Assembly (NCBI RefSeq): GCF_008364825.1
Contig: NZ_VTTO01000001.1
Span: 124,001-188,000 of the forward strand
Origin: Azospirillum sp. B21
GTDB lineage: Bacteria; Pseudomonadota; Alphaproteobacteria; Azospirillales; Azospirillaceae
DNA length: 64,000 bases
Reading direction: 5' to 3'
Made by a program: the position numbers and the translations under genes. Position 1 is the stretch's first letter. Each line of letters begins with the position of its first letter. Under the pieces are notes generated by a model. It searched no databases, was not told the origin of the DNA, and saw nothing but the letters and a program-made list of their open reading frames with translations. Shown here one piece after another: positions 8,304-18,108 of this stretch.

Positions 8304-9085
8304 TAGCGGTCCTCCGTCGCCTCACGGGTCGCTGGAAGCCGCTCTCCGCCGGGCTGCTGCTGTCGCTTGCCATCGGCGTCTTCGTCGGCATCAGCGCCGG
8401 GCCGGCCCTGGCGCAGAGCCTGACCTTCGATCTGGGCGATGCCGGCGGCACCGCCACCGGCCGCATCGTCCAGATGGTTGCGCTGATCACGGTGCTGTCG
8501 CTGGCGCCTTCGATCCTGATCATGATGACGGCCTTCACCCGCATCGTCATCGTGCTGTCCTTCCTGCGCAACGCGCTGGGCGTGCAGCAGGTGCCGCCAA
8601 CCACGGTGATGATGTCGCTGGCCCTGTTCCTGACCTTCTTCGTCATGGCCCCGGTGTTCGAGCGCAGCTACAACCAGGGCATCCAGCCGCTGATCAATCA
8701 GGAAATCGACGAGATGGAGGCGTTCCGCCGCACGGTGGCGCCGCTCCGCGAGTTCATGCTGAACCACACCAGCGAGAAGGATCTGCGGCTGTTCATGGAC
8801 ATGGCGCGCATCCAATCGGTGCCGGAGCCCTCCGACATGCCGCTGCACGTCCTGGTCCCAGCCTTCATGATCTCGGAGATCAAGCGCGGGTTCGAAATCG
8901 GCTTTCTGCTGTTCCTGCCCTTCCTGATCATCGACATGGTGGTGTCGTCGATCCTGATGTCGATGGGCATGATGATGCTGCCGCCGACCATGGTCGCCAT
9001 CCCGTTCAAGATCATCTTCTTCGTGCTGGTCGACGGGTGGTACCTGATCGCCGGATCGCTGGCGCGCAGTTTCGGCACGCTCTGA
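8300..9085 (+). CDS. fliP: Flagellar export gate protein FliP
   Basis: FliP forms the central ring of the flagellar type III export gate with FliR and FliQ. The 261-residue product has an N-terminal signal-like segment (LLLSLAIGVFVGISAGPALA). The family motifs are MMTAFTRIVIVLSFLRNALG, the loop ERSYNQGIQPLI and the C-terminal LPFLIIDMVVSSILMSMGMM. It starts at the ATG overlapping fliO. Having fliP apart from, and divergent to, fliQ-fliR-flhB is common in alphaproteobacteria. Confidence 0.97.
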   Translation: MIAVLRRLTGRWKPLSAGLLLSLAIGVFVGISAGPALAQSLTFDLGDAGGTATGRIVQMVALITVLSLAPSILIMMTAFTRIVIVLSFLRNALGVQQVPPTTVMMSLALFLTFFVMAPVFERSYNQGIQPLINQEIDEMEAFRRTVAPLREFMLNHTSEKDLRLFMDMARIQSVPEPSDMPLHVLVPAFMISEIKRGFEIGFLLFLPFLIIDMVVSSILMSMGMMMLPPTMVAIPFKIIFFVLVDGWYLIAGSLARSFGTL

Positions 9086-9368
9086 GGAACGGATAGGGGC
9101 GGAAGACACACGCAGAGCGCGAACTGCCCTGCGCACTTCGTCGCATCCCCCGCGCCTGGGCTTCGCCGCGCAAGCGCGCGCTGGCATCCGCCGTCGTAAA
9201 CGCGTATGAGGAAGCCGATGAGCGTAGGCGGGGAACCGGCAAGGGGGCCGGACCGCCGGACGGCTCCGACCTGTCGCGACCGCCCAACCGGGGTTCGACA
9301 GTCGGTGCCGTCACCGTCGCACCGGGCGCCATCGCAACGACGGACCAACCTCGGACCGCAACCACTGC

Positions 9369-11267
9369 ATGACTGACACCGCTTTGAAGGCCGCGCCGCC
9401 AGACACCGGCAAGCTCGCGACGCTGACCCTGGGCGCGCTCGGGGTCGTTTTCGGCGACATCGGCACCAGCCCGCTCTACACGCTACGCGAATGCTTCGGC
9501 GGCGAGCATGGGCTGGCACTGACCCCCGACAACATCCTCGGCATCATGTCGCTGGTGTTCTGGGCCCTGGTGATGGTCGTCACCGTGAAGTATGTGGGCT
9601 TCGTCATGCGGGCCGACAACAAGGGCGAGGGCGGCATCCTGTCCCTGCTGGCGCTGGCGTCGAAGACGCGGCCGGATGCGTCGGGCCGTCTGACCCTGCT
9701 GACCGCGCTGGGCCTGTTCGGCGCCGCGCTGTTCTATGGCGACGGCATGATCACCCCGGCGATGTCCGTGCTGTCCGCGGTCGAAGGCCTGGAGGTGGCG
9801 GAGCCGGCGCTGGAATCGGTCGTGGTGCCGCTGACGGTCGCCATCCTGATCGCCCTGTTCGCCATCCAAAGCCATGGCACCTCGCGCGTCGGCGCGCTGT
9901 TCGGCCCGATCATGCTGGCATGGTTCTCGACGCTCGGCATCCTTGGGCTGGTCGAGGTTGTGCAGCAGCCGGGCGTCCTGGTCGCCTTCAACCCGCTCCA
10001 CGCGCTGTCCTTCTTCGCCAACCACGGCGTGGCCGGCTTCCTGGTGCTGGGCGCCGTGGTGCTGGCGGTGACCGGCGGCGAGGCGCTCTATGCCGACATG
10101 GGCCATTTCGGCCGCCGCCCGATCCAAGTGGCCTGGCTGGCCGTGGTGCTGCCGGCGCTGCTGCTGAACTATCTCGGTCAATGCGCCCTCCTGCTGAGCG
10201 ATCCGTCGGCGGTACGCAGCCCCTTCTATCTGTTGGCGCCGGAATGGGGGCTCTACCCCCTGATCGGCCTGTCCACGGCCGCCACCGTCATCGCCAGCCA
10301 AGCGGTGATCTCAGGCGTCTTCTCCCTGACCCGGCAGGCTGTGCAACTGGGCCTCTGCCCACGCCTGGACATCCGCCATACCTCCAACGAGGAGGAGGGG
10401 CAGATCTACATCCCCCGCGCCAATTGGGGCCTCCTGGCCGCCGTGCTGGGGCTGGTGGTGCTGTTCCAGTCCTCCAGCCGTCTGGCGGCGGCCTACGGCA
10501 TCGCCGTGACCGGCGACATGATCATCACCACCACCCTGTTCCTGGTGGTGGCGCGACGCCGCTGGAACTGGAGCCTGCCGCTCTGCCTCGGCGTCGGAGC
10601 CGTGTTCCTGACCATCGAGATCTCCTTCTTCGCCGCCAATGCGGTGAAAATCCCCCATGGCGGCTGGGTGCCTCTGGTGATCGCCGTCCTGACGCTCGGC
10701 CTGATGGCCACCTGGCGTCGCGGCCGGGCCGTGCTGACCATGCGTCTGGCAGAGGAATCGCTGCCGCTCGACGCCTTCATCAAGCGGCAGGCGAAGTCCT
10801 CCGACATCCTTCGGGTGAAGGGCACGGCGGTCTTCATGACCTCCAGCTCCAACACCGTGCCGATCGCGCTGCTGCACAACCTGAAGCACAATCAGGTCCT
10901 GCATGAACGCATCGTCTTCGTCACGGTGGTGGTGGAGGACGTGCCGCGCGTTCCCGCCAAGGACCGCGTGGTGGTGGAAGGGCTGGCCGAGGGCTTCTAC
11001 CGTATCACCGTGCGCTACGGCTTCTCGCAGGAGCCGAACATCCCGAAGGCGCTGCGGTTGTGCAAGGCATTCGGGCTGGAGTTCGACGTGATGGCGACCT
11101 CCTTCTTCCTCGGCCGCGAGACGCTGATCCCGCAGATGAACTCGCAGATGGCGCTGTGGCGCGAGAAGCTGTTCGTCGTGATGTCCCGCACGTCGGTCAG
11201 CGCCACCGACTTCTTCAAGCTGCCGCCCAACCGCGTGGTGGAGTTGGGCACGCAGGTGCAACTATAG
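9369..11267 (+). CDS. kup: KUP-family potassium uptake transporter
   Basis: Kup proteins take up potassium across the inner membrane, probably by proton symport, and work at low pH or osmotic stress. The 632-residue product has about twelve membrane segments and the hallmark N-terminal motif GVVFGDIGTSPLYTLRECFG. It also has FYGDGMITPAMSVLSAVEGL, and ends with a soluble region closing on LPPNRVVELGTQVQL, as in other Kup proteins. It is preceded by a 283-base gap after fliP in which I see no gene or clear promoter. It appears to be a single-gene unit. Confidence 0.96.
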   Translation: MTDTALKAAPPDTGKLATLTLGALGVVFGDIGTSPLYTLRECFGGEHGLALTPDNILGIMSLVFWALVMVVTVKYVGFVMRADNKGEGGILSLLALASKTRPDASGRLTLLTALGLFGAALFYGDGMITPAMSVLSAVEGLEVAEPALESVVVPLTVAILIALFAIQSHGTSRVGALFGPIMLAWFSTLGILGLVEVVQQPGVLVAFNPLHALSFFANHGVAGFLVLGAVVLAVTGGEALYADMGHFGRRPIQVAWLAVVLPALLLNYLGQCALLLSDPSAVRSPFYLLAPEWGLYPLIGLSTAATVIASQAVISGVFSLTRQAVQLGLCPRLDIRHTSNEEEGQIYIPRANWGLLAAVLGLVVLFQSSSRLAAAYGIAVTGDMIITTTLFLVVARRRWNWSLPLCLGVGAVFLTIEISFFAANAVKIPHGGWVPLVIAVLTLGLMATWRRGRAVLTMRLAEESLPLDAFIKRQAKSSDILRVKGTAVFMTSSSNTVPIALLHNLKHNQVLHERIVFVTVVVEDVPRVPAKDRVVVEGLAEGFYRITVRYGFSQEPNIPKALRLCKAFGLEFDVMATSFFLGRETLIPQMNSQMALWREKLFVVMSRTSVSATDFFKLPPNRVVELGTQVQL

Positions 11268-11454
11268 GGCCGGCAAATCCGCTGTTCCCCCTGTCCGCCG
11301 CACGGTCGGGGGAACAGAAATCCGAAAGACCTACCTCCTTCGAGAAAAGAAAATCGGCACCTCGTCGGAGAACAGCTGTGATCTGACCGGAAGCCTCCCC
11401 CGTAACGGTGGTGTGTCCGCGGGAAGCGGACCTTCACCGACAAGAGGGAATGCT

Positions 11455-12000
11455 ATGAAGAAGGTTGCCACCGTGGCGATCGCCACCCTTCTTTTTGCCG
11501 GTTGCGCCAATGCCGCCATGGAGAAGATGGTCGGCGGCGCGCCGATGTACCCCAACAAGACCATCGTGGAGAACGCGTCCCAGTCGAAGGACCACACCAC
11601 GCTCGTCGCCGCCGTGAAGGCCGCCGGGCTGGTCGACACGCTGAACGGCAAGGGCCCCTTCACCGTCTTCGCCCCGACCAACGACGCCTTCGCGGCCTTG
11701 CCCGCCGGCACCGTCGACACGCTGCTGAAGCCTGAGAACAAGGGCCAGCTGACCAAGGTGCTGACCTATCACGTCGTGCCCGGCAAGCTGGACGCCAAGG
11801 ATCTCGTGGCCGACATCAAGAAGGGCAATGGCAAGGCGATGCTGAAGACGGTGGAAGGCATGCCGCTGACCTTCACCCAGACCAGCGATGCCGTGATGGT
11901 CGCCGACGCGTCGGGCAACATGGCCCGTGTCACCATCGCCGATGTCCAGCAGTCGAACGGCGTGGTCCACGTCATCGACAAGGTTCTGCTGCCGAAGTAA
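11455..12000 (+). CDS. Secreted fasciclin (FAS1) domain protein
   Basis: The 181-residue product has a signal peptide (MKKVATVAIATLLFAGCANA). One FAS1 domain follows, with the conserved blocks TVFAPTNDAFAALP and VLTYHVVPGKLDAKDL and the ending NGVVHVIDKVLLP. FAS1 domains mediate adhesion or carbohydrate binding; bacterial single-domain members are poorly characterised. The Cys at signal position 17 could be a weak lipobox, otherwise cleavage after ANA is likely. I chose the ATG at 11455 because AGAGGGA precedes it. A strong hairpin follows at 12013-12057. Confidence 0.93.
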   Translation: MKKVATVAIATLLFAGCANAAMEKMVGGAPMYPNKTIVENASQSKDHTTLVAAVKAAGLVDTLNGKGPFTVFAPTNDAFAALPAGTVDTLLKPENKGQLTKVLTYHVVPGKLDAKDLVADIKKGNGKAMLKTVEGMPLTFTQTSDAVMVADASGNMARVTIADVQQSNGVVHVIDKVLLPK

Positions 12001-12012
12001 CGGCGCGGAAGG

Positions 12013-12057
12013 GGCGGCGGGACGGGTCCGTCCCCCCGCAGGGTGCGTCCCGCCGCC
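12013..12057 (+). terminator. Hairpin between convergent genes
   Basis: A perfect 12-base stem (GGCGGCGGGACG at 12013-12024 with CGTCCCGCCGCC at 12046-12057) encloses a 21-base loop. It lies right after the fasciclin stop and ends where the convergent TPR gene stops. There is no T-run, so it is a probable bidirectional attenuating hairpin rather than a textbook terminator. Confidence 0.5.
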
Positions 12058-15000
12058 TCAGGATGTCGGCTTGTCCGCGGACTGCTTGCCGCCGCGATAT
12101 TCCTTCAGGAACTTCTTGAACATATCCACCTCCGCCACGCGGGAGCGGATGGTCCCCACGTCGATCAGACCCATCGCCTGTTCGGGGCGGGTCAGGATGC
12201 GGAAGGCATCCTCGTTCGGCCCGCCCTTCATCGACCCTTCGAAGTCCTTCTTCAGCAGGTTCAGCCCGTTTCCGTCGCCGGCGAGCGCCAGCGCGACCGC
12301 ACGGTTCAGCACCAGCTGCGACATGTTGGGGTCCAGCGGCTTGCCGGGCCCCGGCGGCGGCCCGATCACCTTGTTGAGGGCCAGCGCCGCGGCATCCCAC
12401 TTCTGGCCCCTCCAGGCGATGTCGACGCGCAGCAGATTGGCATTGCCGCTGTCGTCCTGCGCCAGCAGCTGCATCGCCTCCTCACCACGGTTCAGTTCGG
12501 CCAGCGCCTTTGCCTGCATCAGCCGCCGTTCGGCCGCCAGATCGGCCGGCAGCCCGGCGATGTTCGAAAGTTCCAGCGCCTTCAGCGCCTCTTCCGGCTT
12601 GTTGTCGAGCAGACGGACGGAGGCGAGCCGCGTACCGATCCGCGCCTTGTCCAGACCGGACAGGCGGAATTCCACCTGATGCTGCAGAAGGTCGGCGGCC
12701 CGGTTCAGCAGATCGATGGAGATCAGCCGCTCCGCCAACTGCCGGATGATCTCGTCGCCGGCCTCGCCCACCGGGGTCAATTCGCGGAACTGGTCGTAGA
12801 GCTGCAGCGCGTCCAAGGTCGGCAGGCGCTGCGCCCCGTCCTTGAACAGGTCGGCGAAGATGCGCGACATCTCCCTGGTGATCGCCTCCGCCCGCGGCGT
12901 GTCGGCGACCAGGGCCGCCGTTTCCTTCATGGTGTTGAAGCCCTTGGCATATTCGCCACCGGCGATCAGCACCTCGCCCATGCGCGAGCGGATCTGCATC
13001 TCCAGGTCGTCGCCGCGCCAGGTGAAGGTCAGACCGGCCAGTTGCTCCGCCGCTGCGGTCGGCGACATCTTGCCTTCGGAAAGCTCAAGGTTGGTCAGCG
13101 CCAGCCCGGCCTTGGCGCGATAGAAGCGGTCGTAGCTGTTGAAGGCGGCGGTCAGCTGCTCGCGCGCCTGATCGGTCTCACCGGTCTGGGCATAGAGCAG
13201 GCCGCGCAAATACTGTGTCTGCGGATTCTCTTCCTGTTCCGGGCCGCTGTGTTCGATCACGCGGTCGAACAGCCGCTTGGCGGTGGCGGTGTCGCGCGTC
13301 TCCAGCGCCGCCTCCGCCGCCCGCAGGCCGAGCTTGCCGATCATCGGTTCCGGGTAGCCGTTCAGGATCTGGCCCGACGCCTTGAACCCGGCCATCGCCT
13401 TCGGCCAGTCGCGCCGGTCGGCGGCGATGGCGGCACGCCATAGATTGGCTTCCGGGTTATTGGCCAGCGACGGAATCGACAGGTCGGCCTCGCCGCCCTC
13501 CAGGTCGCCGGCCAGCACGCGGGCGGCCCCGCGCAGCGCGCGGAATTCCGGCCAACCCTCCAGGTCCGGCTGGTTCTGCTGCAGCACGTCCAGCAGGCCC
13601 AGCGTCTCCTGACCGAAACCGTTGGCGAAATAGAAGCGGGCGAGGTCGAGCTGCGCCTTTGCCCGCTCCGACTCCGGTGCGTTGACGACGGCAAGCTGGA
13701 GGTCCTGGCGCGCCTGGGTGAAGTTGTCCAGATCGCCGTGCTTCCAGGCCGGCAGGTTGAACAGTCGGCGACCCTGCGCCTGGGCCTGACCTTGCGCGGG
13801 CTGCGCCTTCGGCGGCTCCATGGACGAAGCACCGCCGGTCGGCGGGACGGGCTGCGGGGCGGCGGCAAGCTGGGCCGGCACCGGCTGCGGCGCCGACTGC
13901 TGTGCCGGGACGGGCATGGCGGCGGGTGGCGGTGCCACTGCGGGATTGCCGGCATCGGCGGCAGGCGACAAGTGCAGGCCGCCGGCGGTGGTCAGTTCCA
14001 CCCCCTCCTTGATCGCGCGAACCGTCACATTGTCGGAGATCGGCCGCACCACAACGCCCTGGTAGGAGGGCATGACCTCCAGATCCGGATAGCGGTGGGG
14101 CTCGGGCAGGCCGCGCCCCGGGCTGGGCAGCGGCACCACCTGAATGCGGTCGCCGACGTCGGGATCGGCGAACTGGACGACGTTGGCCGCGTCGGGGGCG
14201 CGAACCAGCAGCCGGGCGCCCAGCAGGAAATCGGGATCGGGCTCGACCCGCAGGTCGCCGGCGCTGCCCATGTTGGCGGGACGGCCGGAGGACAGGATGC
14301 GCCAGGTCGTGCCCTGCCGCTCCACAGTCGGCCAGACCATCGGACCGATCTTGGTGCGGAACACGCTGCCGCCGGTCGCCGGCACCGGCTCCACCGCCCC
14401 CATCAGCTCCGCTCCGGGACCGCTGAGCTTGCCGGCGCCGATTGGCATGGGCCGGTCGAACACCACATAGAGCTGACCGGCGCGCGGATAAACCGCGATG
14501 GATGACGGCCCGCCGGTCTCGAAGGTCAGAACCGGCCCCTTGGGTCCGGCCACCGGCTGAGCCTTGGCATCCGTCGGTGTCGTCGGTGCCGCCTTGGCTT
14601 CCGCCGGAGGTGCCGGCTGAGCGCCAGCGGCCGCGGTGGCGGCGGGTGTCGCGGTCGCCGCATTGGCGGCGGTGGCCGAGCGGCTGGTCGTCGTCGACGC
14701 AACGATCGGCCCGTCGGCGGCAGGCGCTTGACTGCTTCCCTGGCCGCCCTGCGGCGGTATCGCCCCCTGCGATCCCGCGACCGGAGGCGCGGCTTCGGTC
14801 TTCGGCAGCCCGGCACGCGATCCCGGATTGCCGACCGACAGAATCACGGATTTGCCCGACGCGCTGTCGCTGACCTCGGCATCCTGCGGCACGGCCAGGG
14901 TAACGGCCAACGCACCGTCCGCCTGGCGGTAGGACTCCACGTTCTGGATGTTGCGCAGCTTCGCCTTGGTCACTGCAGACAGGTCGGCGGCGCCGCCCTT

Positions 15001-15609
15001 TTCGAAGAAGACCGTCACGGCCGCCCCGTCGCGCTTGACCGAATAACCGACCGGTGACGGCCAGTCGAAGGTCAGGCGGCTCTGGTCAGGTTGATCCGCC
15101 CCCCGCACCCGAACCCGGCCGGCGGACGGCACCGGCTTGGCAGCCTCCGCCTTTGCCGGTTCCGTTCCTGACGACGCCGTCGCAGCAGGTTGCGTTGTAG
15201 CGGGTTGGGCCGCGGCGGGGGACAGGTCGATGGCGACGGCGTTGCCGTTGCGGAAGCTCTTCAGCGAAACCGGGCGTTTCAGGTCGAAGGAGACAGTCTT
15301 GCCGTCCGCCTCCACCCGGCCGCCGGCCAAATAATCGGGCAGCGCCCGAACCAGACGGTCCAGTTGGGCGTCGATGGGCTCGGCGAAGGCGATGACCAGC
15401 CGCTCCCCCTCGACCGATGCGGTGTAGTCCACCTTGGCCGGCCAGTCGAAGACCAGCCGTCCGAATTCCTTGTGGGTGCCGCCACGCACCGGCACGGTAG
15501 CTGCGTCGGACGGCAGAGGGGACAGCAGGACCGGCACGGCCAGCAGCGCCACCGCGGCGGCACAGCCGCGCAGCCAGCGCTTTCTCCGATATGCCGACCG
15601 GTCAGTCAC
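12058..15609 (-). CDS. Large periplasmic AMIN/TPR-like protein (motility-linked?)
   Basis: The 1183-residue product has an N-terminal signal anchor (WLRGCAAAVALLAVPVLLS). It contains repeated AMIN-like segments of the form RLVFDWPAKVDY / RLTFDWPSPVGY, long Pro/Ala/Gln-rich linkers, and a helical C-terminal half of tetratricopeptide character (about residues 640-1150). The AMIN-like and TPR readings suggest an envelope scaffold that contacts peptidoglycan or partner proteins. It starts one base after the stop of the MotB-like gene and is last in the cheZ-led operon, so a role in the flagellar motor or chemotaxis is plausible but unproven. Confidence 0.75.
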   Translation of the reverse strand: MTDRSAYRRKRWLRGCAAAVALLAVPVLLSPLPSDAATVPVRGGTHKEFGRLVFDWPAKVDYTASVEGERLVIAFAEPIDAQLDRLVRALPDYLAGGRVEADGKTVSFDLKRPVSLKSFRNGNAVAIDLSPAAAQPATTQPAATASSGTEPAKAEAAKPVPSAGRVRVRGADQPDQSRLTFDWPSPVGYSVKRDGAAVTVFFEKGGAADLSAVTKAKLRNIQNVESYRQADGALAVTLAVPQDAEVSDSASGKSVILSVGNPGSRAGLPKTEAAPPVAGSQGAIPPQGGQGSSQAPAADGPIVASTTTSRSATAANAATATPAATAAAGAQPAPPAEAKAAPTTPTDAKAQPVAGPKGPVLTFETGGPSSIAVYPRAGQLYVVFDRPMPIGAGKLSGPGAELMGAVEPVPATGGSVFRTKIGPMVWPTVERQGTTWRILSSGRPANMGSAGDLRVEPDPDFLLGARLLVRAPDAANVVQFADPDVGDRIQVVPLPSPGRGLPEPHRYPDLEVMPSYQGVVVRPISDNVTVRAIKEGVELTTAGGLHLSPAADAGNPAVAPPPAAMPVPAQQSAPQPVPAQLAAAPQPVPPTGGASSMEPPKAQPAQGQAQAQGRRLFNLPAWKHGDLDNFTQARQDLQLAVVNAPESERAKAQLDLARFYFANGFGQETLGLLDVLQQNQPDLEGWPEFRALRGAARVLAGDLEGGEADLSIPSLANNPEANLWRAAIAADRRDWPKAMAGFKASGQILNGYPEPMIGKLGLRAAEAALETRDTATAKRLFDRVIEHSGPEQEENPQTQYLRGLLYAQTGETDQAREQLTAAFNSYDRFYRAKAGLALTNLELSEGKMSPTAAAEQLAGLTFTWRGDDLEMQIRSRMGEVLIAGGEYAKGFNTMKETAALVADTPRAEAITREMSRIFADLFKDGAQRLPTLDALQLYDQFRELTPVGEAGDEIIRQLAERLISIDLLNRAADLLQHQVEFRLSGLDKARIGTRLASVRLLDNKPEEALKALELSNIAGLPADLAAERRLMQAKALAELNRGEEAMQLLAQDDSGNANLLRVDIAWRGQKWDAAALALNKVIGPPPGPGKPLDPNMSQLVLNRAVALALAGDGNGLNLLKKDFEGSMKGGPNEDAFRILTRPEQAMGLIDVGTIRSRVAEVDMFKKFLKEYRGGKQSADKPTS

Positions 15610-15610
15610 C

Positions 15611-16318
15611 TCAATCCGCTCCTTCCTCTCGCACCACGATATCCACCGGCAGGCGTCCGCCGCCAGCCCCTTCGACCGGCATCATCACGGCCCGCGCTAC
15701 CAGATCGCGGCGATAGCCGGTTTCCCGCAACGCGGCGGAGACGGCGACCGCCCTGGTCAGCGCCCTTTCCCAGGCCACACCGCCGGCCGGGTCCTCGCGC
15801 TCCGCATGGCCGACCAGCTCGATCCGGTTGCCGATGCGGCCGATGACGGCGCCAAGCAGGAACAGAACCCGCCGCCCCTCCTCGGTGAAGGCGGCACCGG
15901 TCGGGTCGAACATCCGTTCCCCCGGCAGGCGGATGACGACGCGGTCGTCCTCACGCCGGACATCGACCACCGACAACTCGGCATTCGACCGCAGCTGGCT
16001 GCCAAGCAGGGCCGCCAGATAATGCAGGTCAATCGCCGCCCGCTGCTCCACCGCTTGCGCGTTGAAGGCTGCCGACGGATCGGCCGGCCGGTCGGATGGT
16101 GCGGCGGCGGTGGACCGCGCGGCGGGAATCGAGTCCGCCACGCCCTTCGCCAGACGGGTCCAGCGTTCGGCCTCCGGCTCGCTCATCGAATACATCAGAA
16201 CGAAGAAGGCGAGCATCAAGGAGATCAGGTCCGTGAAGCTGATCAGCCACAGCGTCTTGCGCTGTCCGCCGCGATCCTCGGCTCCCGACCTGCCGGATAT
16301 GTTGGGGACGCGGATCAT
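15611..16318 (-). CDS. MotB-like stator protein with OmpA-type C-terminal domain
   Basis: The 235-residue product has a short cytoplasmic N-terminus and one membrane helix (LISLMLAFFVLMYSM). Just before it stands Asp30 in ISFTDLIS, equivalent to the proton-binding aspartate of MotB. The periplasmic part has an OmpA/MotB-like region (RIELVGHAEREDP, then WERALTRAVAVSAAL). MotB pairs with MotA to power the flagellar motor; no motA is present here. The ATG at 16318 overlaps the stop of the upstream gene. It could be an auxiliary stator or anchoring protein rather than the main MotB. Confidence 0.8.
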   Translation of the reverse strand: MIRVPNISGRSGAEDRGGQRKTLWLISFTDLISLMLAFFVLMYSMSEPEAERWTRLAKGVADSIPAARSTAAAPSDRPADPSAAFNAQAVEQRAAIDLHYLAALLGSQLRSNAELSVVDVRREDDRVVIRLPGERMFDPTGAAFTEEGRRVLFLLGAVIGRIGNRIELVGHAEREDPAGGVAWERALTRAVAVSAALRETGYRRDLVARAVMMPVEGAGGGRLPVDIVVREEGAD

Positions 16319-17106
16319 TTCCGCACCTCCGGCCTGCGCCTGGCCGTCCCATCCTCGTCCCAGCGCAGGGAGAACAGCAGACGCACCCCGCCCGGCTCGC
16401 CGCGCTCGATTCCGACGGTGACGTTGCGGGCCGGTGCTCCGTCGGCGATCAGCGCGCGTGCCAAGGCGCCGGCACGGGCGACCGGTCCCGGCGGCTGGCT
16501 GGGCGTTCCCGTCGGGCCGATGCCCAGCAGCGCGTCCAGTTCCACCCGCTCGCCCTGGCGCGACTGGCGCAGCGCGTCGGCGATCCGGTCGATCAGGCCC
16601 TGACGGTCCGGCCGCAGCATCATGGTGCCGGGGACGAACAGGTCGTCGGCGGGCAGACGCACCTCCAGCAGCTGGCCGGGAGCGACCACCTCAACCTTCG
16701 CGACCGCAATTTCGGTGGCAAACAGCGTGCCGACGCCGTCGAGCCGCTGCACCGCGAAGACCGTCCCGGCGCGCGAGGCCACCGGATCCGTCCCATCGCG
16801 CAGGCGCGGATCGATGACGAAGCTCGGGAAGGTCCGCTCCAGCGAGGCGGCGACCGCCTTCACCTTCTGCACGGTGTGCACCGAATGGGCGTTCAGCACG
16901 ATGAAGAAGACCAGCAGCAGCAGGAACAGCGACAGCAGAAGCAGGATGCTGCCGTTGTTGGGATTGGCATGTTCCTGCCCGCCCCCAAGGCCCCCGCCCC
17001 CACGGCCGGCCCGCAGCGTCACAAGCCCGGCGCCTGCCGGACCCGCTCCGCGGCTTTGGGTCGTCCGACCGTTGGTGAGCCCACTGGAGGGTTTGCCGGC
17101 CAGCAT
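16315..17106 (-). CDS. MotB/OmpA-like membrane protein lacking the stator aspartate
   Basis: The 263-residue product has a Gly-rich cytoplasmic N-terminus, one membrane helix (ILLLLSLFLLLLVFFIVLNA) and a periplasmic domain. The periplasmic domain resembles the divergent OmpA/MotB fold (VRLPADDLFVPGTMMLRPD, then a helical arm). No Asp lies in the helix, so it cannot act as a proton-conducting MotB by itself. I chose the ATG at 17106, four bases after the cheZ stop; the open frame runs further upstream through the end of cheZ. It overlaps the next MotB-like gene by four bases, suggesting a complex of the two. Confidence 0.72.
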   Translation of the reverse strand: MLAGKPSSGLTNGRTTQSRGAGPAGAGLVTLRAGRGGGGLGGGQEHANPNNGSILLLLSLFLLLLVFFIVLNAHSVHTVQKVKAVAASLERTFPSFVIDPRLRDGTDPVASRAGTVFAVQRLDGVGTLFATEIAVAKVEVVAPGQLLEVRLPADDLFVPGTMMLRPDRQGLIDRIADALRQSRQGERVELDALLGIGPTGTPSQPPGPVARAGALARALIADGAPARNVTVGIERGEPGGVRLLFSLRWDEDGTARRRPEVRK

Positions 17107-17110
17107 GGCG

Positions 17111-17818
17111 TCAGTCGAAGCTGGCGAGCAGGCGGTCGATTTCGTCCTGGTCCATGGCGTTGCCCGGCAGCTGCGGCCCATGCAGAAGCTGCTGGTCCGC
17201 CTCCTCCGCGCTCATCGGTTCGTAATGGACGGCGGCCTCGGCATCCTCCGCCGCCAGCTTGGCCAGCCGGGGGGCGTGGTTCTGGCGCACTTCGCTGCCG
17301 AAGGCGGCGACGATCATGTCCACCTTCGATTCGATGTGCTTCAGCGTCCGCACCACCTTGCTGATGCGCTGGCCGGTAATGTCCTGGAAGTTGCAGGCTT
17401 CGTAGATCGCCGTGATCTGGTCGTTCAGCTTGGCCGCGGTTTCCGCATCCGACTGCCCGGCGATGGCGCCGATGGCGTCGCAGGCGTCGAAGATGGCGAA
17501 GGTCGCCTTCTCCGTCGCGCCGATCACCGCGTCCAGTTCGTCCGTGGCGGTGCGGATATGTTCGTCGCGGATTTCCGCGGGCTGGAGCGCCGCGATCTCC
17601 TGCTTGGCCGTCTCGATGTATTTGGCGAGGTCGACGACCTCCTTGTAGAGCCGCAGGTCGGTTGCGGAGATGTCGCCATCCATGCTGCCCAGGATGGTCC
17701 GGAGGATGTCCGTCACCTCGTCCCGCGACAGGGGCTTGGCGGCCTCGGCGAAGGCGGCGTCGAGGCGCTGTCTCAGAAGCTTCTGTTCCGTCACGGCGGA
17801 ATGGGCGGAGAAGGTCAT
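17111..17818 (-). CDS. cheZ: CheZ-type chemotaxis phosphatase
   Basis: CheZ removes the phosphate from CheY-P and resets the flagellar switch. The 235-residue product is almost wholly helical. It carries the catalytic loop motif NFQDITGQRISKVV, whose Asp and Gln are the family's active-site pair, and ends in an acidic CheY-binding-like tail (MDQDEIDRLLASFD). I chose the ATG at 17818 (MTFSAHSAVTEQ); the longer frame to 17950 reads non-coding sequence. It is the first gene of the operon with two MotB-like genes and the TPR-like gene. Confidence 0.88.
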   Translation of the reverse strand: MTFSAHSAVTEQKLLRQRLDAAFAEAAKPLSRDEVTDILRTILGSMDGDISATDLRLYKEVVDLAKYIETAKQEIAALQPAEIRDEHIRTATDELDAVIGATEKATFAIFDACDAIGAIAGQSDAETAAKLNDQITAIYEACNFQDITGQRISKVVRTLKHIESKVDMIVAAFGSEVRQNHAPRLAKLAAEDAEAAVHYEPMSAEEADQQLLHGPQLPGNAMDQDEIDRLLASFD

Positions 17819-18108
17819 CGGGCGTGTCCAGCGAGAGGGGCCAGGGCCTTGGCGGAATATGCCGGATCCTCCCCGGTCGGCGCCCTCCAGCGAGCGCCCG
17901 TCGGTGCCGCAGGGTGGAGGTGCAACGCTCCGACCGCTTGTGGCGCCCAACCGTCCCAGGAACTGTCCGAGCCGACCAAGCCTATGGCGCGAGGGTTAAG
18001 AGCCCGTAAAGACAGCCCTGCCGGAGCGCAGCCGTGGCCCGTTCGCCACAGAGTGAGCCACCCGTGACCGACCGATGAGCGACCGCAGCGGGTGGGCAGA
18101 GCGGGTGA

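Noticed and set aside
9086..9368. Possible gene in the gap between fliP and kup
   Set aside because: Open frames there lack a ribosome binding site and family likeness; I see only the 5' leader of kup.
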